From NCBI GenBank assembly GCA_964228555.1, contig CAXQZU010000016.1, forward strand, positions 1 through 36,351: a stretch of 36,351 bases of DNA, given 5' to 3'. The notes beneath the pieces are model-generated. The model did no database searches, was not told the DNA's origin, and saw nothing but the letters and a program-made list of their open reading frames with translations. This document shows positions 7,002 to 14,267 of the stretch, piece after piece. Position numbers and translations under genes: made by a program. The first letter of the stretch is position 1. The number at the start of each line of letters is the position of its first letter. Source of the stretch: CAXQZU01 sp964228555 (GTDB lineage Bacteria; Planctomycetota; PLA2; JAEUHO01).

Positions 7002-8350
7002 TTCAGGATCTCGAAGCCCTGCAGCAGGGCCGCGACGGCCGGCCCGTACTTCACGTGGCCGTCGCGCGCGAAGCTGATGTTGATCATGTAGGTGAAGCGC
7101 GGCGTGCGCCAGCCGTAGCGCACGGTGACCTCGTCGCCCACGCGCGGGCGCGAGCCCTTGAGCACGCCGCGCCAGGCCTCGCCGGCCTTCTCCTTGCCGA
7201 TGGTGCCCTTCACGCCCTCGGCGACGCGCTTCTTCTCGAGGTCGCTGCTGCTGGGCTCGAGGTCGCGCTTCTTGGGCGTCTCGGCCACCATGATCGGCTT
7301 CTCGAAGAGGGGCAGCACGAGGAAGCTCTGGTTGGGCCGGTTGCTGGGCCAGTCGAAGGTCTGGATGGCCCCCTCGGGGTGGTTGGCGAGGAAGTAGCCC
7401 CACCACGAGGTGGTGACCCACTTGCGGATGTCCTGGTCGGGCACCTTCTGGCCGTTGGTCACGAGCCCGTTGGGATAGACGCTGATCATCACGCTCACGG
7501 AGCCGTTGCGGTCGTTGGCCTCCAGCGAGCTGACGGCGTACTGGTAGACCTCCTTGTCGATCTCCTTGGTCTCCAGCAGGCGCGGCTTCTTGAAGCGCCA
7601 GCCCTGCGCCTCGTCCTCGACCACCTTCTCCTCGCCGGCGTCGCCGGGCAGCTTCTCCTCCTCCGGCTCCGTGCCGGGAGGCATCTCGGGCCGCGGGCCC
7701 TTCACCTTCTCGGCGGCGGCATCGATGAGCATGAAGTTGATCTCGATGCTGTCGATGTCGCTCTTGAGGCTCTCGTCGTCGTGCTGCGTCGTCCAGGCCA
7801 CGAGGCGCAGCCGGTAGAGGCGCTTGTTGAGCACCAGCAGCACCAGCATGCCGTGGCAGGGGCCGGCTTCCGCCTGCAGGTTGAGCCCCGTGCCCTTGGC
7901 CGTGAGGCGCACGCCCGTGACCTCGCCGCCCGTCTCGCCCTTCACGGTGGTCTCGGCCACCTCGGGCTTGGGCCAGTCGGCCTGCGCGCCGAACATGCGC
8001 ATCAGGAACTCGCGCTGCGCGGGATCCTCGGCCAGCTCGGCGGCCGTCTTGCCCTCGGGGGCGGGCAGCACCGAGACGTGCACCTGCGCGCCCTGGCCGC
8101 GCGCGGGCTTGCCGTCGTAGGTCTTGTCCAGCAGGCGCTTGGCGCCGTCCACGATGCCGTCCTTCTCCCACGAGGGCTTGACCGACTCTCGCGTCCAGCC
8201 GTCCGGCACCTCGACGCTGTAGTTCCGCTCCTTGCTGCTGAGGATCTCGGCGCCCGCCGGGGACGGGACGGCACCCAGCCACGGCAGCAGCACGAGCAGC
8301 AGCGCGGCCAGCCGCCGCGGGAGGCTCGACGGGGTGGGGATGGACAGCAT
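6998..8350 (-). CDS. Secreted protein of unknown function, paralogue of the next upstream gene
   Basis: The protein has 450 aa with a classical signal peptide (a basic start, then LAALLLVLLPWLGA, probably cleaved near AGA before EILSS). The mature part has two similar modules. The first opens with ERNYSVEVPDGWT. The second, after a charged Pro/Glu linker near 225, opens with GWRFKKPRLLE and continues to NGSVSVMISVYPNG. The pattern of a short N-terminal strand, a Trp and a lipocalin- or PsbP/DcrB-like alternation of strands recalls small secreted domains, but I cannot name the family. The start at 8350 has a good Shine-Dalgarno (CGGAGGA). It lies 26 nt after the upstream paralogue and overlaps truD. 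Confidence 0.88.
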   Translation of the reverse strand: MLSIPTPSSLPRRLAALLLVLLPWLGAVPSPAGAEILSSKERNYSVEVPDGWTRESVKPSWEKDGIVDGAKRLLDKTYDGKPARGQGAQVHVSVLPAPEGKTAAELAEDPAQREFLMRMFGAQADWPKPEVAETTVKGETGGEVTGVRLTAKGTGLNLQAEAGPCHGMLVLLVLNKRLYRLRLVAWTTQHDDESLKSDIDSIEINFMLIDAAAEKVKGPRPEMPPGTEPEEEKLPGDAGEEKVVEDEAQGWRFKKPRLLETKEIDKEVYQYAVSSLEANDRNGSVSVMISVYPNGLVTNGQKVPDQDIRKWVTTSWWGYFLANHPEGAIQTFDWPSNRPNQSFLVLPLFEKPIMVAETPKKRDLEPSSSDLEKKRVAEGVKGTIGKEKAGEAWRGVLKGSRPRVGDEVTVRYGWRTPRFTYMINISFARDGHVKYGPAVAALLQGFEILK

Positions 8351-8376
8351 GCGGTCCTCCGCGCCGGCGGCCCGGC

Positions 8377-10074
8377 CTAGTTGATCTTGATGCCCTTGCG
8401 CATGGACTTCCATGCCGCGTCCATGACCTTCTCGGCGTCCTGGCCGCCGAACTGCGCGCGCAGGAACAGCACGCTGCCCTTGGCGCGCACCACCCAGCCC
8501 TGCTCCACCAGCGGCTCGCCGCCCGGCGTGCTGCCGGTGAAGCGGTAGGTGACGCCCTTGGCGCCCGCGAAGGCGCCGTCCTGCCACGCCTCCTTGCCCT
8601 TCGTGACGGTCAGGGCGTCGCTGCCTGCCACGCCCTTCCACTCGCCCTCGCGCTCCGTGACCCACTCCTCCAGCTTGCGCGCGGCCACCTGCCGGTCGCT
8701 GCTGCTCCAGCCGCGCACGTCGAAGAACACGTAGGCGAGGCCGTCGGGGCTGCGTGCCTCCCAGGCCAGGCGCTGCGCGGCCTCGCCCGACTCCCACGGC
8801 ACGCTGAGCACGCCCTTGGGCTTCTTCGCCGTGCCTCCTGCGAAGGCCTGCTCCACCTCCTTGTCGCCGCTGTGGCCGCGGCTGCTGGGCAGGGCGCCGA
8901 TGCCGGCCACGCCCACGGGGCCGGAGACGGGCTCGACCGTGTTGGGGAACTCCACGCCCTCGAAGAGGCCGCCCACGTGCTTGCCCCAGGTGGAGAGCAC
9001 GTCCTTGCCGCCCTCCACGATCACGTGCCACTCGTAGGTGCGGTCGCGCAGCATCACCGTCACGAAGATGAAGCAGGCCACCGTCTTGCCCTGGCCGCCC
9101 ACCAGCATGAAGGAGGCCCCCTGCATGTTGCCCACCTTGCGGTCCGGGTCGATCTTGGTCTTGCTGGCGTCCACGGGCGTCTTGCCGAACACGGTCTTGA
9201 TGAAGTGCTCGTGCACGCCGCTGTTGTTGACGATGCCCGAGGGCGTGGCGCCCGCCGTGCGCGGGCCCACGACCAGCAGCACCTGCGACGAAGTCACCTT
9301 GGGCTCGTCGGCGCCCTCGGCCTTGCGCTCCATGCCCGCCTTGGCCTGCAGCAGCATCTGGCCCACCTTCTTCTCGTCGTCGGTGGCCTTGGTCCACGCG
9401 TAGGGCGAGCCCTCGGGCAGTGTCCAGCGCAGGTTGTGGGAGGGGAACACCACCGTGCGGCCCTCGCGCTTGGGGCCCAGCGGCGGGAAGGCCTCGCCCT
9501 GCAGGTCGGCGCCGCCGCCCTCGACGGGCGTCTGCCCCGCGGCCGGCGCTTCCTCGGGGCCGGCGCCCGCCAGCAGGCGGTAGCCGCGGCGCAGGGCGTC
9601 GATCTCGCTGCCCAGGTCCTTGTCGGCACCGTGGAACACGTCCACGATCAGCGCGTGCAGGGTGCCGCCCTGCAGGATCACCCAGGCTCGCATCGTGTAG
9701 GGCACGCCGCCCTGCTCGCCGCTCACCAGCACGGCCGAGCCGGCCAGCCCCGAGAGCCGGCCGTCCATCACCTGCGCCTGCGCCTGCTTGGAGAGGCCCT
9801 TGGAGGTGCCGTCGCGGATCTCCTCGGCCAGGTCCTTGGCCGCGAGCCCCTCGGCGGGCGTCACGCGCGCCCACGCGCGCACGCCACCGCCCTCGTGCTG
9901 TGCGCCCAGCACGTAGCCGTTCTCCTTCTCGGGGGCGCCCGGCTCGACGAAGGACCACTGCGCCGACGGCAGCGTCCACGCCAGGTTGCGGTCCTTGACC
10001 TCGCGGCGCTCGGAGGCGAGGGCGGGCCCGCCCAGCAGGAGCAGGCAGGCAAGGGCGATCAGGGGCAGGCGCAT
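8377..10074 (-). CDS. Secreted three-module protein of unknown function
   Basis: The protein has 565 aa. The signal peptide MRLPLIALACLLLLGGPALA is followed by SERR, with cleavage expected after ALA. The mature part seems built of three modules: one opening at DRNLAWTLPSAQW, one at SHNLRWTLPEGSPYAW (about 225), and one at PKGVLSVPWESG (about 420). The first two openings are clearly related to each other and to the ERNYSVEVPDGW start of the downstream paralogue. No catalytic motif is visible. The ATG at 10074 has a strong Shine-Dalgarno (TGGAGGC) and a TAGAAT -10 element 28 nt upstream, so this is the first gene of the six-gene run. The location is probably periplasmic or surface. Confidence 0.9.
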   Translation of the reverse strand: MRLPLIALACLLLLGGPALASERREVKDRNLAWTLPSAQWSFVEPGAPEKENGYVLGAQHEGGGVRAWARVTPAEGLAAKDLAEEIRDGTSKGLSKQAQAQVMDGRLSGLAGSAVLVSGEQGGVPYTMRAWVILQGGTLHALIVDVFHGADKDLGSEIDALRRGYRLLAGAGPEEAPAAGQTPVEGGGADLQGEAFPPLGPKREGRTVVFPSHNLRWTLPEGSPYAWTKATDDEKKVGQMLLQAKAGMERKAEGADEPKVTSSQVLLVVGPRTAGATPSGIVNNSGVHEHFIKTVFGKTPVDASKTKIDPDRKVGNMQGASFMLVGGQGKTVACFIFVTVMLRDRTYEWHVIVEGGKDVLSTWGKHVGGLFEGVEFPNTVEPVSGPVGVAGIGALPSSRGHSGDKEVEQAFAGGTAKKPKGVLSVPWESGEAAQRLAWEARSPDGLAYVFFDVRGWSSSDRQVAARKLEEWVTEREGEWKGVAGSDALTVTKGKEAWQDGAFAGAKGVTYRFTGSTPGGEPLVEQGWVVRAKGSVLFLRAQFGGQDAEKVMDAAWKSMRKGIKIN

Positions 10075-10102
10075 CGAGAGCCTCCAGCCGGGGTGTGCCA
10101 GC

Positions 10103-10132
10103 ATTCTAGGCCGTGGCAGGCCAGCCGGTCGC
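10103..10132 (-). promoter_or_regulatory. Candidate promoter of the 10074-2618 gene run
   Basis: TAGAAT (10108-10103) is the closest match to a -10 consensus in the window. GCGACC (10132-10127) lies 18 nt upstream and keeps only the GAC of the -35. The transcript would have a leader of about 20 nt containing the Shine-Dalgarno of the first secreted-protein gene. The site lies between the gyrA stop and this gene. Confidence 0.5.
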
Positions 10133-10206
10133 GGGCCCCGCCCGGCCCGGCCGCCCGCGGGCGTCCGGGCCCGGCAGGGAGGCCGCGCGCAGGCCCGCCG
10201 CGCGCG

Positions 10207-12702
10207 CTAGCCGGCGCTGCCGGGCGCGGGGGCCTCGGGAGCCCCTTGCTCGGCGGCGCTGGGACGCACCCAGGCCATGGACACGAGGCGGTCGCCCTCG
10301 GGCACGTCGATGGCGCGCACGCCCCCGGTGGCGCGTCCCATCAGGCGGAACTGCTCGGGCGTGACGGTGGTGCGGATGGCCTGCCCGCCGTGGGTGATGA
10401 GGATCACCTCGTCGCCGTCGAGCACGGCCTTGGCCGCCACGATGGGCCCGTTCCTCTCCAGGCCCTCGTGCGAGCAGTTCTGCACGCCCTGCCCGTCGCG
10501 GCCCTTGGTGGGGTACTCGGCGAAGGCGCTGCGCTTGGCCTGGCCGCGCTCGAACACGCACAGCAGCGAGGCCTTCTCGTCCACGCGCTCCATGGCCACG
10601 ACATGGTCGTCGCCCAGCAGCTTGATGCCGCGCACGCCCGTGGTGTCGCGGCCCATGGCACGCACCTCGGCGAGGGCGAAGCGGATCGCCTTGCCCTGCG
10701 CGCTCACCAGCACCACCTCGTCCTGGTCGCCGGCCACGCAGGTGCTGATCAGCTCGTCGCCGTCGCGCAGCTGGATGGCGATGATGCCGCCCCGGTGGAT
10801 GTTCTGGAAGTCGGACAGCAGCGTGCGCTTGACCTGCCCCTTGCGCGTGGCGAACACGATGGCGCCCGGCGCCGTGAGGTCGCTGATGGGCAGCACGGAG
10901 CGGATCTTCTCGCCCGGCTCCAGCGGCACGTAGTTGACCAGCGCGCGGCCCTGCGCGTAGCGGCCCAGCTCGGGCAGCGCGAAGACCTGCTCCTTGTGCA
11001 CCCGGCCCCGGTCGGTGAAGAGCAGCAGCCAGTCGCGCGTGTTGGCCACGAGCAGCCGCTCGGCGAAGTCGCCGTCCTTGGCCTCCGTGCCGATGATGCC
11101 CTTGCCGCCGCGGTTCTGCACGCGGTACTCCGTCAGCGAGGTGCGCTTCACGTAGCCGGCGTGGCTGAAGGTGACCGCCACGTTCTCGGGCGTCACGAGG
11201 TCCACGTCCACGATCTCGCCCTGCGCCTCCTCGATGCTGGAGCGGCGCGCGGTGGCGTAGCGGGCCCGGATGGCCTCCAGGTCGCCTGCGATGAGCGCGA
11301 CCACCTTGGCGTCGTCGGCCAGCACGGCCTTGAGCTCGGCGATGCGCGCCTGCAGCTGGGCGTGCTCGTCCTCCAGCTCCTTGCGCTGCAGGCCGGTGAG
11401 GCGCGAGAGGCGCATCTGCAGGATGGCCTCGGCCTGCGGGTGCGTGAAGGCAAAGCGTGCCATCAGGCCGGCGCGCGCCGCCTCGGTGTCGGCGCTGGCG
11501 CGGATCAGGGCCACGATCGCGTCGATCAGGTCCAGGGCCTTGAGCAGGCCCTCGACCACGTGGTCGCGCTCCTCGGCCTTGCGCAGCTGGAAGCGCGAGC
11601 GGCGCACGATCACCACGCGGCGGTGGCGCACGTACTCCTCGATCAGGCGCTTGAGGCCGCACAGCACCGGCCGCCCGTCGATGAGCGCGATGGCGTTGAC
11701 GCTGAACGAGTCCTTGAGCTGGCTGTAGCGGTAGAGCTGGTTGAGGACCACGTTGGGGTCCTCTCCGCGCTTGAGCTTGATCCAGATGCGCGTCGTCTCG
11801 TCGCTCTCGTCGCGCAGGTCGGCGATGCCGGGCACCTTGTCCTCGGTCTTGAGCTCGCCGATGCGCTTCACCAGGTTGGCGCGGTTCACCTGGTAGGGGA
11901 TCTCGGTGACGATGATCTCGGCGCCGCCGCGCTCGTTCTCGACGATCTCGCAGCGGGCGCGCACCTCGAGGATGGCGCGCCCGGTGGCGTAGGCCTCGAG
12001 GATGGCGGTCTTGCCGCAGATGCGCCCGCCGGTGGGGAAGTCGGGCCCCGGCAGGTGCTGCATCAGGCCCTCGAGCGAGATGGCCGGGTCGCGCAGGTAG
12101 GCCAGGATGGCCGCGCACACCTCGCCCACGTTGTGGGGCGCCATCGACGAGGCCATCGCTACCGCGATGCCCGAGCCGCCGTTGACGAGCAGGTTGGGGA
12201 ACATCCCCGGCAGCACCCTGGGCTCGAGGCGGCTCTCGTCGTAGTTGGGCTGGAAGTCGACCGTCTCCTGGTCGAGGTCGGCCAGCATGTCCACGGCCGC
12301 GGCCGTCATGCGGCACTCCGTGTAGCGCATGGACGCGGGCGGGTCGCCGTCCACGCTGCCGAAGTTGCCCTGCGGGTGCACCAGCGCGGCGCCCATGTTC
12401 CAGGCCTGCGCCATGCGCACCAGCGTGGGGTAGATGGCCTGGTCGCCGTGAGGGTGGTAGTTGCCCATCGTCTCGCCGACGACCTTGGCGCACTTGAGCG
12501 TCTTCTTGCTGGGCGAGAGGCCCAGGTCATTCATGGCCACGAGGATGCGGCGCTGGCTGGGCTTCAAGCCGTCGCGCACGTCGGGCAGCGCGCGGTCCAC
12601 GATCACGCTCATCGCGTAGCGCAGGTAGGAGGTCTTCAGCTCCTGCGCGATGTCCAGGTCGTGGATGGAGGAGGGCAGCGAGGAAGCGTCGCCGGCAGTC
12701 AT
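10207..12702 (-). CDS. gyrA: DNA gyrase subunit A
   Basis: The 831-aa subunit cuts and rejoins DNA in the gyrase A2B2 complex. The catalytic Tyr127 is in the SMRYTE motif, the QGNFGSVDGD segment precedes it, and six beta-pinwheel blades follow the coiled coil. The gyrase-specific box is QNRGGKG (529-535), one change from the common QRRGGKG, which favours GyrA over ParC. In the quinolone-determining region, the residue aligned to E. coli Ser83 is Gln88 and that aligned to Asp87 is Pro92. Both are unlike the drug-sensitive E. coli state. The ATG at 12702 has GAGGG upstream. gyrB is not adjacent. A structured leader of about 170 nt precedes it. Confidence 0.97.
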   Translation of the reverse strand: MTAGDASSLPSSIHDLDIAQELKTSYLRYAMSVIVDRALPDVRDGLKPSQRRILVAMNDLGLSPSKKTLKCAKVVGETMGNYHPHGDQAIYPTLVRMAQAWNMGAALVHPQGNFGSVDGDPPASMRYTECRMTAAAVDMLADLDQETVDFQPNYDESRLEPRVLPGMFPNLLVNGGSGIAVAMASSMAPHNVGEVCAAILAYLRDPAISLEGLMQHLPGPDFPTGGRICGKTAILEAYATGRAILEVRARCEIVENERGGAEIIVTEIPYQVNRANLVKRIGELKTEDKVPGIADLRDESDETTRIWIKLKRGEDPNVVLNQLYRYSQLKDSFSVNAIALIDGRPVLCGLKRLIEEYVRHRRVVIVRRSRFQLRKAEERDHVVEGLLKALDLIDAIVALIRASADTEAARAGLMARFAFTHPQAEAILQMRLSRLTGLQRKELEDEHAQLQARIAELKAVLADDAKVVALIAGDLEAIRARYATARRSSIEEAQGEIVDVDLVTPENVAVTFSHAGYVKRTSLTEYRVQNRGGKGIIGTEAKDGDFAERLLVANTRDWLLLFTDRGRVHKEQVFALPELGRYAQGRALVNYVPLEPGEKIRSVLPISDLTAPGAIVFATRKGQVKRTLLSDFQNIHRGGIIAIQLRDGDELISTCVAGDQDEVVLVSAQGKAIRFALAEVRAMGRDTTGVRGIKLLGDDHVVAMERVDEKASLLCVFERGQAKRSAFAEYPTKGRDGQGVQNCSHEGLERNGPIVAAKAVLDGDEVILITHGGQAIRTTVTPEQFRLMGRATGGVRAIDVPEGDRLVSMAWVRPSAAEQGAPEAPAPGSAG

Positions 12703-12751
12703 CGGGATCCCTCGGGGGAAGCAGGAAGCGATCGAGCAGGAGGGGCTGGCC

Positions 12752-12851
12752 CCGGGCCCGCGCGGGCCCGGCGCCGCGGTGCCCGACGGGTGCCCTCGAG
12801 GGCCCGCCGCGGCACCGTCGGGCAGAGCGCAAGCCCTTGCGGCGCAAGGGC
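12752..12851 (-). promoter_or_regulatory. Structured gyrA leader: three successive hairpins
   Basis: In minus-strand order: an 8-bp stem with a 3-nt loop (arms gcccttgc 12833-12840 and gcaagggc 12844-12851); a 10-bp stem (arms tgcccgacgg 12780-12789 and ccgtcgggca 12815-12824) that can extend by four pairs past a one-base bulge; and a 20-bp perfect palindrome, ccgggcccgc/gcgggcccgg (12752-12771). All lie between a candidate -10 and the gyrA Shine-Dalgarno. There is no T-run, so a simple intrinsic terminator is not evident. The structures might slow transcription or bind a regulator; this is inference. Confidence 0.6.
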
Positions 12852-12877
12852 CTAGGCCTGCCCGGCCAAGGGGCCAG

Positions 12878-12883
12878 ATCCTA
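12878..12883 (-). promoter_or_regulatory. gyrA: Candidate -10 of gyrA
   Basis: TAGGAT on the minus strand (12883-12878) fits the TAnnnT pattern of this genome. The best -35 at 17 nt, TCGAAA (12906-12901), is weak. If used, it gives a gyrA leader of about 170 nt that covers all three hairpins. Confidence 0.4.
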
Positions 12884-13190
12884 CCTGTGACGGGCCCCGA
12901 TTTCGACCCCCTGCCGGGTGGCCTGGCCGCGCGCTTCGCCGGCCGCTGCGAGCCGTGGATGGGGCGTCGTAACCCACCCTCTTGAAGGCACTTGGAACGG
13001 TCACGCCGGCCGCCGGGGGAACCCCGCACGGGCCCGCCCCGCGCAGGCACTGCGCGGGCGCGGTGGCGGGCCGCGTCCAAGTGCGGCGGCAGGGCGTGGC
13101 GACCCTCGCCCGGAGCGGCCTGCGCGTGCCGGCGGGGCTGCCCCACACTGCCCTCCAGCGGGGCCCTGCCCCCGCATCTCGCGGAGCGCC

Positions 13191-14267
13191 ATGGCCAGCA
13201 CGCCGACTGCTTCCCGCCTGGCCCGCTGCGCGCGGCGGCTCGCCGCGCTCGCGGCGCTGCTCGGTGCGCTCGCCTGCCTGGCCGCGTGCGGCCGGCCCCA
13301 GCCCGAGGGGCAGGGCTGGCTCATCGCGGGCGTGCAGGGCGCACCTGACCACCTCGTGCTCGTGGGCACGGCGCGCGAGCAGGGCGCCTGGCAGGCCTGG
13401 CTGCTGGGCCCGCGCGTGGGGGCCTTCCACGAGGCCTGGCAGCGCGCGCTGGTGGCGCAGGACGGCAACCTGCTGTCGCCGGCCACGCGCGCGCGTCGCG
13501 CCGACTTGCTGCGCTTGCTGGAGCCGGCGCGCGCGGCGCTGCCGGAGCGCGCGCGCGAGGAGCTCGCGGCGCTCTCCATCGGCAGCGGGCTGCCCGAGCC
13601 CACGCTGCTGCTCTCCGAGATGCTCACCGACCTGCTGCGCTACGCGGACCGGCCCGGGGCACGGCTGGAGGGCCGCCTCGCGCGCACGGCAGCCGCGGAG
13701 GCGTGGCTGGCGCTGGAGGGGCCGCTGGCCGAGGTGCTGCGCCCGCACCTCGTGTGGATCACGCGGCGCGCGTCGCGGGAGGACCCGGGCTCGACGGTGC
13801 TGGCGTGGCCCGGCTCGCTGGGCGCGCTGGCGGCCGTGCGGCCCGACGGCCTCGCCCTGCTGGCGCACGAGGTGCCGCTGGAGCCGGGCCGCCAGGCCCT
13901 CAAGGGCGTGCCCTTCGACCTCTCGCTGCGGCTGGCGCTGGAACGGGCCCCGGGCCGGGGCGAGCAGGACGTGCGCGCGCGCCTGCCCGGCCCGCTGGCG
14001 GGGCCCGGCGCAGCGCAGGCCCTGCTGGTCGCCCTCACGCCGTCCACCGCGCACCGCGTGCTGGCGCTCGACCTCGCCGCGGGCACGGGCCGCGAGGCCC
14101 TGTGGGCCTTGGTGGGGGAGGACGCCGTGGACGCGCCGCTCTCGCCCGCACCGCCCGCGCCCGCCCACGGCCTGCGCTGGCAGGACGGCGCCGTGCAGAC
14201 CCTCTACGCGGCACCCGGCGGCGCGACGCCCCTGGCCACGCCGCTGCCCGGCCCGTCCGCGCCCTAG
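13191..14267 (+). CDS. Lipoprotein resembling C45/AAT-family acyltransferases, nucleophile absent
   Basis: The 358-aa protein has a signal peptide ending in the lipobox LAAC (Cys33), so it should be a membrane lipoprotein. Three segments read like the autoproteolytic C45 (acyl-coenzyme A:6-APA acyltransferase) family in correct order: REELAALSIGSG (122-133), the VLAWPGSLGALAAV stretch with DGLALLAHEV (203-227), and GVPFDLSLRLALERA (239-253). The family depends on an N-terminal-nucleophile Cys exposed by self-cleavage. Here Cys occurs only at 13, 29 and 33, all in the signal peptide or lipobox, so the catalytic residue is missing. I infer a non-catalytic relative, with moderate confidence in the homology. 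Its stop overlaps that of the convergent peptidase gene. Confidence 0.85.
   Translation: MASTPTASRLARCARRLAALAALLGALACLAACGRPQPEGQGWLIAGVQGAPDHLVLVGTAREQGAWQAWLLGPRVGAFHEAWQRALVAQDGNLLSPATRARRADLLRLLEPARAALPERAREELAALSIGSGLPEPTLLLSEMLTDLLRYADRPGARLEGRLARTAAAEAWLALEGPLAEVLRPHLVWITRRASREDPGSTVLAWPGSLGALAAVRPDGLALLAHEVPLEPGRQALKGVPFDLSLRLALERAPGRGEQDVRARLPGPLAGPGAAQALLVALTPSTAHRVLALDLAAGTGREALWALVGEDAVDAPLSPAPPAPAHGLRWQDGAVQTLYAAPGGATPLATPLPGPSAP

Larger units (their letters stand above)
12703..13190. other. Intergenic region between gyrA and the divergent lipoprotein
   Basis: There is no credible gene in these 488 bases. The part next to gyrA holds the structured leader (12752-12851) and a candidate -10 (12878-12883). 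The part from about 12910 to 13190 has no feature I can support beyond a GGAG Shine-Dalgarno 6 nt before the lipoprotein ATG at 13191. Confidence 0.7.

Noticed and set aside
8872..12855. A 1327-codon open frame on the plus strand opposite gyrA and the secreted-protein gene
   Set aside because: It is antisense to clear genes, and its translation is a low-complexity Ala/Arg/His/Gly mix typical of mirrored GC-rich codons. The same applies to the long frames at 498-2081, 3814-6054, 17935-20187, 23990-26629 and others.
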